In this document: piece by piece, positions 43,984 through 54,600 of the stretch
How the letters are laid out: the number at the start of each line of letters is the position of its first letter
Numbering within the stretch: position 1 is the stretch's first letter
Origin: Viola odorata
Taxonomy: Eukaryota; Streptophyta; Magnoliopsida; Malpighiales; Violaceae
DNA length: 64,000 nucleotides
Direction: 5' to 3'
NCBI GenBank assembly: GCA_963691705.1
Contig: OY829539.1
Location: 60,920,327-60,984,326 of the forward strand
Translations under genes and position numbers: made by a program
The notes under the pieces: generated by a model
The model's input: only the letters and a program-made list of their open reading frames with translations
Databases searched by the model: none
What the model was told of the DNA's origin: nothing

Positions 43984-44376
43984 CTACTGCAAGGCATCAA
44001 CTTTTTCCTCCAATTGAGCCATGGAGGCACGCACATCAGCCATGAAGCCACGCACATCAGCCATGAAGGCACGCACCTCAGCCATGAAGATGTGTTCGGG
44101 GGCAGCTCGCACTCCTGATGCCGATGCTTCTCCTTGGGAGCGGAGAGGTGCAACGGCCGTTGGAACAGAATTAATGTGTTCAACAGCCACTCTAGCGGCT
44201 TCATTTTGAGCCTTTTTAATAGACCCATAGGCAGATGGAGGGGTGAAACAAACTTCATTAATTTTCACAGTGCAAAAATACCATGGTTTATGATCCGGGC
44301 CATTTTTAGTGATAATGTACTCTGGTTCCACCCAGTTATTAGACAAACATAAATCATGAAGCATTGCTTTCCACAT
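43984..44376 (-). CDS. Small double-stranded-RNA-binding protein with MADVR-type repeat tail
   Basis: From ATG 44374-44376 to the stop at 43984-43986 the minus strand encodes 130 residues in one exon. Residues about 3-70 are a double-stranded-RNA-binding motif: LHDLCLSNNWVEPEYII, then TKNGPDHKPWYFCTVKI and the second-helix signature GSIKKAQNEAARVAVEHI with the lysines that grip the RNA backbone. The tail repeats FMAEVRAFMADVRGFMADVR, then SMAQLEEKVDALQ, a heptad-like amphipathic stretch suited to coiled-coil pairing. Plant DRB proteins usually have two motifs; one motif plus coiled coil is unusual. Frame, TATA box and leader look intact, so it is probably expressed. It could be a DRB derivative; partners are unknown. 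Confidence 0.8.
   Translation of the reverse strand: MWKAMLHDLCLSNNWVEPEYIITKNGPDHKPWYFCTVKINEVCFTPPSAYGSIKKAQNEAARVAVEHINSVPTAVAPLRSQGEASASGVRAAPEHIFMAEVRAFMADVRGFMADVRASMAQLEEKVDALQ
44020..44093. repeat. 21-bp in-frame tandem repeat encoding the tail of the dsRNA-binding protein
   Basis: GCACGCACATCAGCCATGAA-type units repeat about three and a half times with a 21-bp period. Each encodes seven residues (FMADVRG/A). A 7-residue unit is exactly one heptad. Confidence 0.85.
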
Positions 44377-44502
44377 GTTTGAAAAAAGGGTAATAAGAAA
44401 GTAGTGTGGAGCAAGAAGAGTGGTTATGAAGAAAGGGTAAGAAGAAGAGTGTTCTGGAGCAAGAAGAGTGGTTGTGAAATGGAGAATAATAACTTATATA
44501 TA
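44377..44502 (-). promoter_or_regulatory. Leader and TATA box of the dsRNA-binding gene
   Basis: On the minus strand TATATATAA (plus 44494-44502) lies about 118 bp before the ATG. The leader between them is CT-rich and contains AACCACTCTTCTTGCTCC twice. A TATA box at this spacing with a pyrimidine-rich leader is a good plant core promoter. Confidence 0.6.
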
Positions 44503-44687
44503 CAGTGAAGAGTGGTCTCTTCGGCCAATACATATAAGAGCAATGCTATTCCGTAGTGAAATTCAAATTATTTATTTAATTTATAATTTTTTAATTATGG
44601 TCTGAGTAGTGAAGAATTTGTCTCCTGTTAATTCAAATTATTTATTTAACAACAGATTAGTGATTGATTTTTGCAAATTATTTTTTT

Positions 44688-44813
44688 GAAATTCAAATTA
44701 TTTAACAACAGATTAACCAACAATTAACTAAGAACAACAGATTAACCAACAATTAACTAAGAAATGCAAGTAATTGTTGGTTAATCTGTTGTTAAATAAA
44801 TAATTTGAATTTC
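44688..44813. repeat. Inverted repeat (hairpin) with internal direct repeat
   Basis: Arm 44688-44728 (GAAATTCAAATTATTTAACA and onward) pairs with 44771-44813 almost throughout, leaving a loop of about 42 bp. The loop contains a second copy of AACAACAGATTAACCAACAA, and a third copy lies at about 45003. Confidence 0.85.
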
Positions 44814-45160
44814 AACTCCAGATTAATTACAGAAATTCAACTATGCGAACCAATTATTCGATCGATCAACGCACAGAATTTAATTTGAAAAATACGGCAA
44901 TTTAATTAATTAATTTAAAACTTAAAATTCGGACAATCCATTTATAGAATCACGAAATTGAAAGCATGTAATTAATCTAGAGAACAAATTAAAATTATTT
45001 AACAACAGATTAACCAACAATTAATTAAGAAATGCAATTAATTCGATTTACCAAAATATGGACCTACAAAACAAAGAAATAAATAAACTGGAAACTAAAG
45101 GAATCGTAGCGATTGTGAAGTTCCTGGGAGGGCAGGACAATTTCGTAATTACAAAAGAGC

Positions 45161-45232
45161 GGTGGCAAACTTGTAAATAATCAAGTGGTGGCAAACTTGT
45201 AAATAATTAAGTGGTGGCACACTTGTAAATAA
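45161..45232. repeat. 26-bp tandem repeat, three copies
   Basis: GGTGGCAAACTTGTAAATAA at 45161 and 45187 and GGTGGCACACTTGTAAATAA at 45213 give an exact 26-bp period. Confidence 0.92.
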
Positions 45233-45668
45233 GCAATGACGTGGACACAGCCACGTTCCTACTGAATATCATTTCTCTACATATAATTATATATAGGCAC
45301 TTGATTAAAGCAACTTTTTCATTAGAACAGCCAATAGCAAACCAACAGCAAAGAGAGAAAAAAAAATAAAAAATAAAAAGCTAGGTAACGTGTCGATTAG
45401 TTTAAGGTGGACCCAGAAAAATAGTAGTATGAACAAAAGTGTTCGATCTATGGTTCGAAAAATTTCGCTCGGGAATAATAGAAGTTCGAACGAAAAAAAA
45501 TAATAAAATAGAAAAAAATTGAAATATCACAAAACAGTAAAATAACTAGCAAATGATCGACGAAAAATAGATATACTATTTAAAATGATTGATAATAGGA
45601 TAAACGGTAAAAATGTGAAAATGTGAAAATGCGTAAAAAAATCCGATAGCAATAATAATAACTCTATC

Positions 45669-46676
45669 TAGGGGTGGGTATCGAATTACCGTACCGAAAT
45701 TACAGCGGTATCGTACCGAAATAACGCAAGTTCGTTCAGTATTTTTTTACACATTTTCACTATTCGGTATTTTGCTAGTACGGTACGATTTTAGATTTGA
45801 TAGGTTCAAAATAAATTTTGGTACAGTACCGAAATAAATTTCGGTAATACCGAACCTACCGTACCGAAATGTCGTGTACTTATGCAAAATAATTACTGCG
45901 TTCTATTTTCCTTTTAGTTCTTCACAATTACCGAGTTCTATTTTAAGACAGATTGTTGTGAATTTTGCTTTCATGGTGTGAACTTTTTCTGTAATTTTTT
46001 ATGTTGGTAAAATGCCTTGAGTCGTTTATGGCTTGGCTGTGCCGTGTTATATACTCCCTCCGTTCCATTTTACCTGTCATTTTTTTGTGGATTGTTACTA
46101 TTTGGGGTATTTGTCATTTTATCTTTTTCGAAATATATATTTTGTGCAAATGATAATTTTTTTTTTGTTGAATCAATCCAATTTGATGATGGTGTGATAA
46201 TTTCAGTGAAAATTATAAAAAAAAATGAAACAATAAGGAATAAAATAAGTCCGTAAATCAACGGCTTACGCTTTTCTACTATTCTAAAAAGTCAATTAAA
46301 GTGGAACAGAGGGAGTATAATGCATACTCCGCTGTTGCATTACTGTTGCTACATTAATGAGTCCACTGTATGCATACTCCACTGTTGCATTATTAAGGAG
46401 TATGCATTACTCCATTGTTTCTTTTAACTGTTGCAATATATATATATAATATGTTGATTTTATTTTTTATAAATTCTTTTGCATTTTATTAACTGAGAAA
46501 AAATTAAATTTGGTATTTTGGTATACCGAAATATCGTATCGAACTAAATTCGGTATTTCGGTATAGTACCGAAATTTAATTCGGTACGGTATGATAATTA
46601 TTTTTGGGCATTCGGTATACCGAATATCGAAATATTTCGGTCGATATACCGAACTACCGACCGATGCCCACCCCTA
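45669..46676. mobile_element. hAT-type non-autonomous element
   Basis: Ends TAGGGGTGGGTATCG and its inverse CGATGCCCACCCCTA are terminal inverted repeats; ACTCTATC at 45661-45668 and 46677-46684 is the 8-bp target duplication expected for hAT transposons. The interior is rich in TTCGGTA/TACCGAA phrases that pair across the element, and has no transposase. A Stowaway element is nested inside. Confidence 0.9.
46054..46315. mobile_element. Stowaway MITE nested in the hAT element
   Basis: CTCCCTCCGTTCCATTTTAC at the left and its inverse GTGGAACAGAGGGAG at the right are Stowaway inverted repeats, flanked by TA at 46052-46053 and 46316-46317. Length 262 bp, typical for this Tc1/Mariner-derived MITE. 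Confidence 0.92.
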
Positions 46677-47214
46677 ACTCTATCTATTGATTCAATTTAG
46701 CTATTGATTGTTATAATGGATCCGGCTATATATGGCTTATGATTATCTATCTATTGATTCAATTTAGTTATTGTAAACTATCACTTACCTAATTTAATTT
46801 ACTCTAATATATCAATCAAAATAATTAGAAAATATATATATAACATAAACAATATTATTTTTCAATGAGTTTTTTTTAATGGTTACATTACATGTTCTTT
46901 GCCGGTCATGTAAACTCTGCAAACATTGATATAGTATTTTTCTTGGGTTAGGAAGAATGTTTTCTATCCCAATTTTTTTTTATATAAATTTAAAAAATAA
47001 TTATTTAAATTAGAAAAATATTTTCTAATTCTAAAAAGATGTATTTTTTTGAATTTGAAAACGGCCGAAATGGATTTTGAGCCCCTCCAGTCTAATTGAT
47101 TGACTTATTTCAGCCCTCTGACAGATTTTTGACTTATCTCCTCCCTCCACTTAAGCCCAACAATTTATTTCATCCCTCCTCCTGACGCCATTCACATTTT
47201 CCGTCTGTTTGCTG

Positions 47215-47290
47215 ACGTGGCGCGCCACGTCAATCGCCACGTCACCGACTGCTGACGTGTCATGCCACGTCAATTGACACGTCATTTTTT
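47215..47290. promoter_or_regulatory. Cluster of ACGT-core (G-box/ABRE-like) palindromes in TIR
   Basis: Within about 75 bp the sequence GACGTGGC/GCCACGTC and variants occur at least seven times. The mirror cluster lies at about 48500-48580. ACGT cores are bZIP-factor sites in plants; whether these are used is unknown. Confidence 0.5.
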
Positions 47291-47628
47291 CCGAAATGGA
47301 TTTTGAGTCCCTGCAGTCTAATTGATTGACTTATTTCAGCCCTCTGTGTTATTTTTGATTTATAATCTCCCTCCACTTAAGCCCAATGATTTATTTCATC
47401 CCTCCGCGTAACGCCATCCACATTTTCCGTCTGTTTGTTGACGTGTCGTGCCACGCCACCAATTGCTGACGTGTCACGCCACGTCATTTTTTTTCTTTTT
47501 TTTCTCTTTTTTTCTTTTTTTTCTTCTTCCTCCTCCGTCACCAACCGGCCATCAACCTTCTCCCTCTCCATTGGCCCTTGGCCTCCTCCTCCTCCATCAC
47601 AGCACTAACCATCATCAATTAATTAATA

Positions 47629-48275
47629 GGGTAATAGCATAAAAACCCCTTGTACTATTTTTTAAAACAGAAACATCCCCTGTACTTAAAACATTCAAAT
47701 TGACCTCCCCTGTACTTATGGTCAGAGGCATTTGCTTGGGCTCTGTCAGTCAAACTAACAGACCGTTAGTGTTGACCATTGACTTTGAATAAAATATTCA
47801 GAAAAATTGTAAAAAATTCAAAAAAAAATGTAAAAAATCCAAAACAAATGTAAAAAATTTATAAAAAATTGTAAAAAATTCCAAAAAAATGTATAAATTC
47901 TATAAAAAAATTATGTAACCTAAAAATTCAGAAAAAATGTAAAATTAAAAAAAAAATAAAAAAATTAATTAATCTAAAAATTTAGAAAAAATATAAAATT
48001 GGAATTTTTACATTTTTTTGGAATTTTTTACAATTTTTTTTGATTTATTAATTTGTTTTCAATTTTTACATTTCTTAGGGAATTTTTAGAATTTTTACAT
48101 TTTTTAAATGATTTTTTATAATTTTCTGAATATTTTAATCAAAGTCAACGGTCAAAAAGTGAAGTTTGTTAGTTTGACTGGTACATTCCAACGGTTTGCT
48201 TCTGACCGATAGTACAGGGGAGGTCAATTTGAATTTTTTAAGGACAGGGGAGGTTTCTGTTTTGAAAAATAGCAC
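47629..48275. repeat. Inner inverted-repeat element nested in the Mutator-like element
   Basis: 47640-47760 (phrases CAAATTGACCTCCCCTGTAC, ACAGAAACATCCCCTGTAC) is inverted at about 48165-48270. Between the arms is AAAAATGT-rich simple sequence, itself loosely inverted (47800-48130). The outermost 13-20 bp of the left end lack a partner on the right, so the inner element is incomplete or its right end has decayed. Confidence 0.65.
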
Positions 48276-48741
48276 CATCTCCCCAAAACTTCCAAAACTG
48301 CAAAATAGACGGAAAATGTGGATGGCGTTAGGCGATTGACGTGACACGCCACGTCAACAAATAGACGGAAAATGTGGATGGCGTTAGGCGGAGGGATGAA
48401 ATAAATCATTGGGCTTAAGTGGAGGGAGGTTATAAATCAAAAATAACACAGAGGGCTGAAATAAATCAATCAATTAGACTGCAGGGACTCAAAATCCATT
48501 TCGGAAAAAATGACGTGTCAATTGACGTGGCGTGACATGTCAGCAGTCGGTGACGTGGCGATTGACGTGGCGCGCCACGTCAGCAAACAAACGGAAAATA
48601 TGGATGGCGTCAGGAGGAGGGATGAAATAAATTGTTGGGCTTAAGTGGAGGGAGGAGATAAATCAAAAATCTGTCAGAGGGCTGAAATAAGTCAATCAAT
48701 TAGACTGGAGGGGCTCAAAATCCATTTCGGCCTTTGAAAAC

Positions 48742-49622
48742 AGTTTCCAAAATCACAAAATCAGTTTCTGAATTTAGAAAATTATTTTTTGAGATTGTGA
48801 AGACTATTCTCTGAAATAGAAAAAATGTTTTCTGAAATGGATATTTTTTCTAAAGTATAAAATTTTTCTAAAACAATTTTTTTTTTAAAACAGAAAATTG
48901 TTTTTTAAATCAAAATACAGTTTTTTACACCAAAAAACTATTTTTAAACTGACTCAATGTCAAAGTGGGCTCTTCCATCAAGTCCAGTATGGTATTGGGC
49001 CTAACCCCTGTAACAAAAAGCAGAAGATCCGTATCATACAAAAATGCACAATCTTGATTTTCGTATTATTTAAAAAGACATAATTATAAAATTATAAATA
49101 GAATAATTGAATTATAATTAAGGAGAGGAGGGTTAGAAAATATTACTCGAGTTGGGGCCAAGAAAGTTCATGATTTTCATGAACTTGTTTTGAAGATTTT
49201 TAGTCCAAATCATTCTTGCCCTTTTCTCATTAGAGGTCCCACTTCCATTCTTCTTGGAACTATTTTTTCTCACTTTCCTCCTTCCACCATAGATCCTCAC
49301 ACTCCCGTCCTCATTCTCTCGTTCATATTTCTAATCATCTTGACATTCAGCTATTATTAACAAAAATTAAAATAACTTATCCATATAGTCTTAATTTTCG
49401 TTTTTTGTTGGATTCAAATTTGGCCATGAATGCGCCTGCCAACATTTCTACTTTAGATGTTCAATGGAAGAGACGGTTCCTTGTCCCTAACCTGATTATC
49501 TGAGTTTAGTGCTTCTAACTTTTGGCCGTTCTATTCTAGGCTGTCAGTTGGGACTGTTGGGCTCCTAATTTTAGTTCCAAACATAATTTACAGAGTAGTT
49601 CAATAGTGAACTGATGGCAAAT
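48742..49622. other. No recognised gene; holds second copy of the 109-bp repeat
   Basis: 48742-48960 is AT-rich with repeated TTTTCTGAAAT/TTTAAAACAG phrases. 49325-49433 repeats 43547-43655. The piece 49434-49600 is less AT-rich but yields no recognisable protein. Confidence 0.5.
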
Positions 49623-51048
49623 GGTTTAAATCCAAAATTGGCACCTGTACATGAATTGATTGACTCATTTGGCACCTCTACTTGAAAAACGATTTAAAAG
49701 ACACCTGTACTTCAAACATATGACACATTTGGCACCTCCCACTCACACCGTTAGTCGTCTACCGTTATCTGCTGACGTGGCATGCCACGTGATTTGACAC
49801 GTCATCAACAGGATGACGTGGCATGCCACATCAGCATTATTTTATTTTTTTTCCTTTCTATTTTTCTTTCTTTTATTTTCCATCGATCTCTTCTTCCTTT
49901 TTTTATTATCAAATATCAAATATTAAACATAAAAAATATAATGTTAGAAAAAACAAAAAAAAATGTGAAAGAAAAACCTTATACCAATTTACCAAACACA
50001 AACAGAACCTACAAACAAAAAATCAATTGATAAATGAGAATAACACAAAAAATAGAGATTTGTTTGGGAATCAAGGATGATATATGATAGGAATCAATTC
50101 CAAAGACTTTTTTTTTCCTGCAAGTAATACCAAAAGATTCATCCATGTCTACATGCTAGTTTCCAACCAAAATGATTCAACAAATTCGCCAGAGGAAGTT
50201 CAACACTTCCAGCACCAGATGGGATGAATTCAAAATCAATTCCTTTATAATCAACTTTCCCATCAAGAAAAACCCAAAAAACCAATTTCAGTACAGCAAT
50301 CATCCAAGCCCGAAATCATCCATCCTCGTCGCCACAAACCATCACCCCCACCGCCACATCATCGCCAAGGGCAGCCACAACCACCACAAACCGCCACTGC
50401 CACCATCCAATCGCCAGCCAAACACCACAAGCCCGAAATCATCCGTCCTCGTCGCCACAACCACCACAAATCGCAACGTCATCGCCAAGGGCAGCCACAA
50501 CCGCCACTGCTACCATCCAATCGTCACAGCCGCAGCACCAGTCAGCCTCATCCATCACCGTCGCTGTGCCGCCGTTCTCCCTCACTCCCGATCTGCCTCG
50601 CCGCTCTCTCCATCTCCGATCCAATCACCCATCACCGATCCAAACCAAATTAAAAAAAGAGAGGTGAAGAAATAAAAGGAACAGAGAAGGGAATAGAAGA
50701 GAAAGGAGAGTGCAGAGGAGAGAATAGAAAGAGGAAAAGAAAGAAAAAAAGAGGAAAAAAAAAGTTTTGGGCTGCGGCCGAAGGAAAGGAAAAATGGAAG
50801 AAAAGAAAAATAGAAAGGAAAAAAATTAAAGTAATGCTGATGTGGCATGCCACATCATCATGTTGATGACGTGTCAAACCACGTGGCATGCCACGTCACC
50901 AGATAACGTTAGACGGCTAACGGTGTGAGTGAGAGGTGCCAAATGTGTCATATGTTTGAAGTACAGGTGCCTTTTAAATCGTTTTTCAAATAGAGGTGCC
51001 AAATGAGTCAATCAATTCATGTACAGGTGCCAATTTTGGATTTAAACC
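49623..51048. mobile_element. Mutator-like element carrying a P450 fragment (Pack-MULE-like)
   Basis: GGTTTAAATCCAAAATTGGC at the left end and its inverse at the right end begin TIRs of about 230 bp. GATGGCAAAT at 49613-49622 and 51049-51058 is a 10-bp target duplication, in the Mutator range. As in the neighbouring element, GACGTGGCATGCCACGTCA palindromes sit at the inner ends of the TIRs. The interior contains a piece of cytochrome P450 coding sequence and a His/Pro/Ser-rich CCACAACCACCACAAAC stretch of unknown origin. Confidence 0.9.
50150..50275 (-). pseudogene. Captured cytochrome P450 (CYP71-type) fragment lacking the heme loop
   Basis: The minus strand reads [21 protein letters not shown], directly followed by [17 protein letters not shown]. 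In CYP71-clan P450s the FEFIPFGAG stretch leads into the cysteine heme loop, and an ANVELPLAxLLYHFDWKL-like helix follows. Here the heme-ligating cysteine and about ten residues between the two are deleted in frame, so the piece could never bind heme. It lies in the interior of the Mutator-like element. Confidence 0.78.
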
Positions 51049-51526
51049 GATGGCAAATATCAAACATTTAAGTAGGAGAAGTCTTTCCTTTTCCTTGATG
51101 AGAAAGGGCTTTGCAACATCTAAATCAATAATTTTATTGGACAATGGGCCGGAGGTGCTTATGTAAGAACCTGAAAAATCAATTCTAAACCCAAGTACTT
51201 TTGGTTCAGGAAATTTGTTGTGAGACTTTAAGAATGTGGAAACTTCAAAACCAACAAAATTTCATACTAAGCAGCCCAACTCTGTAATTTCTTACGCGAG
51301 TTATGTTTGTTCTCTTTACATGAGTGCATGGAAATGACCCTTCTTGCCTGCGGGAATCTTTATTGCAAATTATTGGTAGGAATTCTCTATCCAAAAATGC
51401 TGGCCTCCAAGTAAGTAAATGTTCTATAATTGAAATACTCTGGTCGTGGTATATAAATATGTATCAATATATTGACTTTCTTGTAGATACTTGATCGGAA
51501 TTGGGGTGCTGGCTGGAACCTTTTGT
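51049..51526. other. No recognised gene
   Basis: Mixed sequence after the Mutator-like element; no coding region, repeat end or RNA gene could be identified. Confidence 0.4.
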
Positions 51527-51608
51527 CCTTGTTACTTGCGACCAAACCTTCTAAAAGAATAAGGTACTCATCGGCTTGCTCTTGTAGACTATAATAGAGG
51601 AGTGTCAT
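51462..51608 (-). pseudogene. Exon-like fragment of an unidentified gene, partly duplicated at 51750
   Basis: The minus strand is open as LLYYSLQEQADEYLILLEGL, then VASNKDKRFQPAPQFRSSIY, ending in AAG before GT-like sequence. It looks like a conserved helical exon but I do not recognise the family. 51527-51602 is repeated at 51750-51826 with several changes, and shorter pieces (GACTGCAATAGAGGAGG) recur at 51820 and 51895. Confidence 0.4.
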
Positions 51609-51939
51609 GGGCTCAGGATAATAGTGGGCTGGGCTGGTTTAATTGTTTTGTTATTTTAGTAGGCCTATTGTATAAATAGGGAAGCAAAGCATTGTAAAGA
51701 TAATTACAATTAACCAATAATCAGAATATGAATACAACAATAACGAGAACCTTGTTACTTGCGACCAAACCTTCTAGAAGAATGAGGTATTCATTAGTTT
51801 GCTCTTGTAGACTGCAATAGAGGAGGTTTCACCAACAGTGCCAATTTAACTATATTGGTTGGAGCTATGATAAGTGATGACATCTTTATCTAGGACTGCA
51901 ATAGAGGAGGTTTCACCAACGTTCTTCTGCTTGTCTTAT

Positions 51940-54600
51940 CTAGGACTGCGAGTGCTACTCTCGTCCGGATATGAAATTCAGCACCAATATCCTAGTGGGT
52001 AGTAGCGCCCGAGGGGATCCTTCATTCCCAGTCCAGCACCAACATCCCAGTGGGCAGCAGCGCCTGAGTGGATTCTTCATCCTAAGGGGCAACGGTGCCC
52101 AAATGGATTTTTCTTTCCGCATCAACCTTCCTGCGGCCAGCAAAGCCCAAATAGAACTCTCATTTTTGTTCCCTATCAGAATCTCAATGGTCGGTAACAT
52201 CTAAACATAATTCCGCAAAGCATGAATGGGTCTCGACATCCGATCAGAATCAGGACGTGCTTGCCAATAATCCTCACTAGAAAAGGGAGAGTTTAAAACC
52301 TATTGATTACATTGTCCATTTTCCTAAATCGCCCTTCAGTCCTACCCATTGTTTCTCCCTTATTTTTGCAGGAACTCGAATCGTGTCATGGTTACTTGCA
52401 TAGTGCTCAGCGAGACTGAGGAATTCTCCTCTTATCAACTCTTGAATGACCATCTTGTGTACCTTCATAGCCCTGCCGCGCGTATTAGGGAGTCCATTAT
52501 GCATTCTACGCTGGGGGAAACCTTTTAGAAATGCCTCACTCTCATCCATTTGCGGCGGCTCAGTTCCCCCTATTTTTATCCTTTGCGGCGGCCACACCCT
52601 GTTGTCCGCTTTACATCAGCATCCGAACTTTACGGGGTCTTCGCCTTGGTTTCAATCTACATTCCTACAAGAACATCGCAGTGGGCATCAACGTCTGATA
52701 GCATGTATTTTATGCATATTTTTCCTTCTATTTTTGCCTTGATTTAGGCCTTGATACTACTAATCCACTCGTGTTTCCATCTTTTTCACAGATCAAGGCC
52801 AAGAAGGAGAAATGTGCGAAAAGACATGCTTTCTGGGTGATTTTCAAGGTTCAAGACCATCGTCGAGACCAAGGACCAATTTCCTCATCGAGGCCTATCA
52901 TCGAGGCCTGTCATCGAGCCCTCGACGGATCAAGAGCCTTAAATCCACGTGTCCTCGCAGTTGTGCTTCCACGTGTCCCCTCGGACGTCCCCCAGAATAT
53001 TCCCTCAGATGCGGATGTCTCCTAGAATATTCCCTCAGATGCTGGTCTCGCCCGAAAGGAATATTCCATAAAGATTCTTATCGAGACCCATTCCAGAACA
53101 TTCCAGAACATTCCAGAACGTTCCAGAATGTGCCCAAAGATGCTGATCTGCCCTCGACATGTCATCGAGACCTAGACAATCTTATCGAGACCTCGACAAG
53201 TGCAAAACGCCAAGTCCACGTGGCTCCACTCCAATCACTCCACGTGTCCTCCCTGGTGCATGTCAGATGTTCTGCGAGGATCCCGAGGAATATTCCCCTT
53301 TTCTGCCATCGTGGGTCACCCCTTTTGCCAGAGCGTGGGCACCTTGTGTTGAGCTCCCCTTAGCTGGAATTTTGTCCCTTAGTGGGTGGCTGGTGTATAT
53401 ATACAACCTTATGTGCTAGGGTTTCAAAACCACTTTACACTTTAGATATTTTACTCTAAAACTAATTTCAGTAGCTTTCTTCTAGTTTAGTAGTTTTGGG
53501 GCTTGTTCCTTCCTCTTCTCTCCATAGTTGCTGGATCCAAGCTTTGTAACAAGCACCATTAATCAAGTTTTATCCTTAACTCTTCCTTTATCTGTTATTA
53601 TGTTATTTCCATCTTTTATGTGTTTATCTCTTAACATGAGTGGCTAAAACCCACGTTCTTGGTAAAGGTGTATCGAGGGTTGCTTGGGTAGATTCGAGGC
53701 CTGATTGCTCTTAACATGTTCTCTTTGTTATATCTGGTTGCTTGTCATTTTAATTCCATTTTTGCTTAGGGTGATTCGAGGCCTGATCAACTTTTAATCT
53801 TCCCTTTGTAATTATTGTCGTAACTCTGCAGTGATAACTAGCGTGAGACTGTTGGGTAGGTGTAGACAACTAGATTAGTGTTCTCGGGTAGATCTGGGTT
53901 CATTAGTGTAGGGCACGCAGCTGGTTAGGGTCATGTCGTGATCCTGACAAATCGAGGCATCGCTCCCTAGATGTGTCTTTCTTGTTCTTTATCGATGCTT
54001 TGATATTCTGTCCGCTTTGTGCTAGTGACAAGCTGAAGTGAAAAAGGCTGTCTTTTGATGACAAGATAGGTGGCTGAGAGGATATCAAAGGATCGAGGCC
54101 ACCTTATTAACAGTGAAAACGGGGGGTGGCTCCTTACGAAAGAAAGCAGGGGGTCTACGTGAAAACATGACCCCTATAGCACATCTGTAACGTTAGAACG
54201 GAAAATCTTTACGCTGATGACAATCGAGCCCTCGACGCAACCCAAGAAAGCCCTTTACCAAGTTCCCTTCTCCTTGACTTATTATCCTTGCTTATTAATC
54301 TAATTGTTTATTTTGCATTTTATTTTATCTCTGATCTTTATTATTATTATTTACTTGTCGTGACCTCGATTGCCATTTTTAGTAGGTAGAATTGTTAGCT
54401 CTGATCACTCTCTTGGTTAACTTGATTAACCTATAAACCCCCCCCCCTTGTTGTTGTGATTTTGTGCATTTTTACCTCTGTCATACAATCGAGGGCTTGA
54501 TTTCAGTTCTCACAATCTCTGTGGTTCGACCCTGTTACCGCTTTACACAAATTAGTTTGTGCATCTAGGCCTCAGGAAATATATTATTTTTGACCCGTTT
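51940..54600 (+). mobile_element. Retroelement-like non-coding region (possible LTR or leader)
   Basis: 51940-52110 contains GGACTGCGAGTGCTACTCTCG and two CAGCACCAA-ATCC-AGTGGG units, related to the arrays at 57620 and 58710. 52880-53250 has dense TCGAGG/CCTCGA and CCACGTGTCC phrases and three TTCCAGAACA repeats. A TATATATACAAC at 53395, a following transcript-like leader and CTGTGGTTCGACCCTGTTAC at 54520 are features of large Gypsy LTRs and their 3' ends. I could not find LTR boundaries or any gag or pol, so the exact nature is uncertain. Confidence 0.4.

Larger units (their letters stand above)
47063..48732. mobile_element. Mutator-like non-autonomous element with long TIRs
   Basis: Roughly 420-bp inverted arms start GGCCGAAATGGATTTTGAGC and end with the exact inverse. 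TTTGAAAAC at 47054-47062 and 48733-48741 is a 9-bp target duplication, the Mutator hallmark. Each arm itself contains two related blocks of the CAGTCTAATTGATTGACTT type. No transposase is present. The centre holds a second TIR-like structure (47629-48275). Confidence 0.9.

Noticed and set aside
50172..50675. 167-codon His/Ser/Pro-rich frame in the Mutator-like element
   Set aside because: Its start is the antisense of the P450 fragment and the rest is simple CCACAA-type repeat; not a credible gene.
52812..53363. 183-codon open frame in the retroelement-like region
   Set aside because: Composition follows the TCGAGG/CACGTG repeat phrases; no gag or pol motif and no homology recognised.
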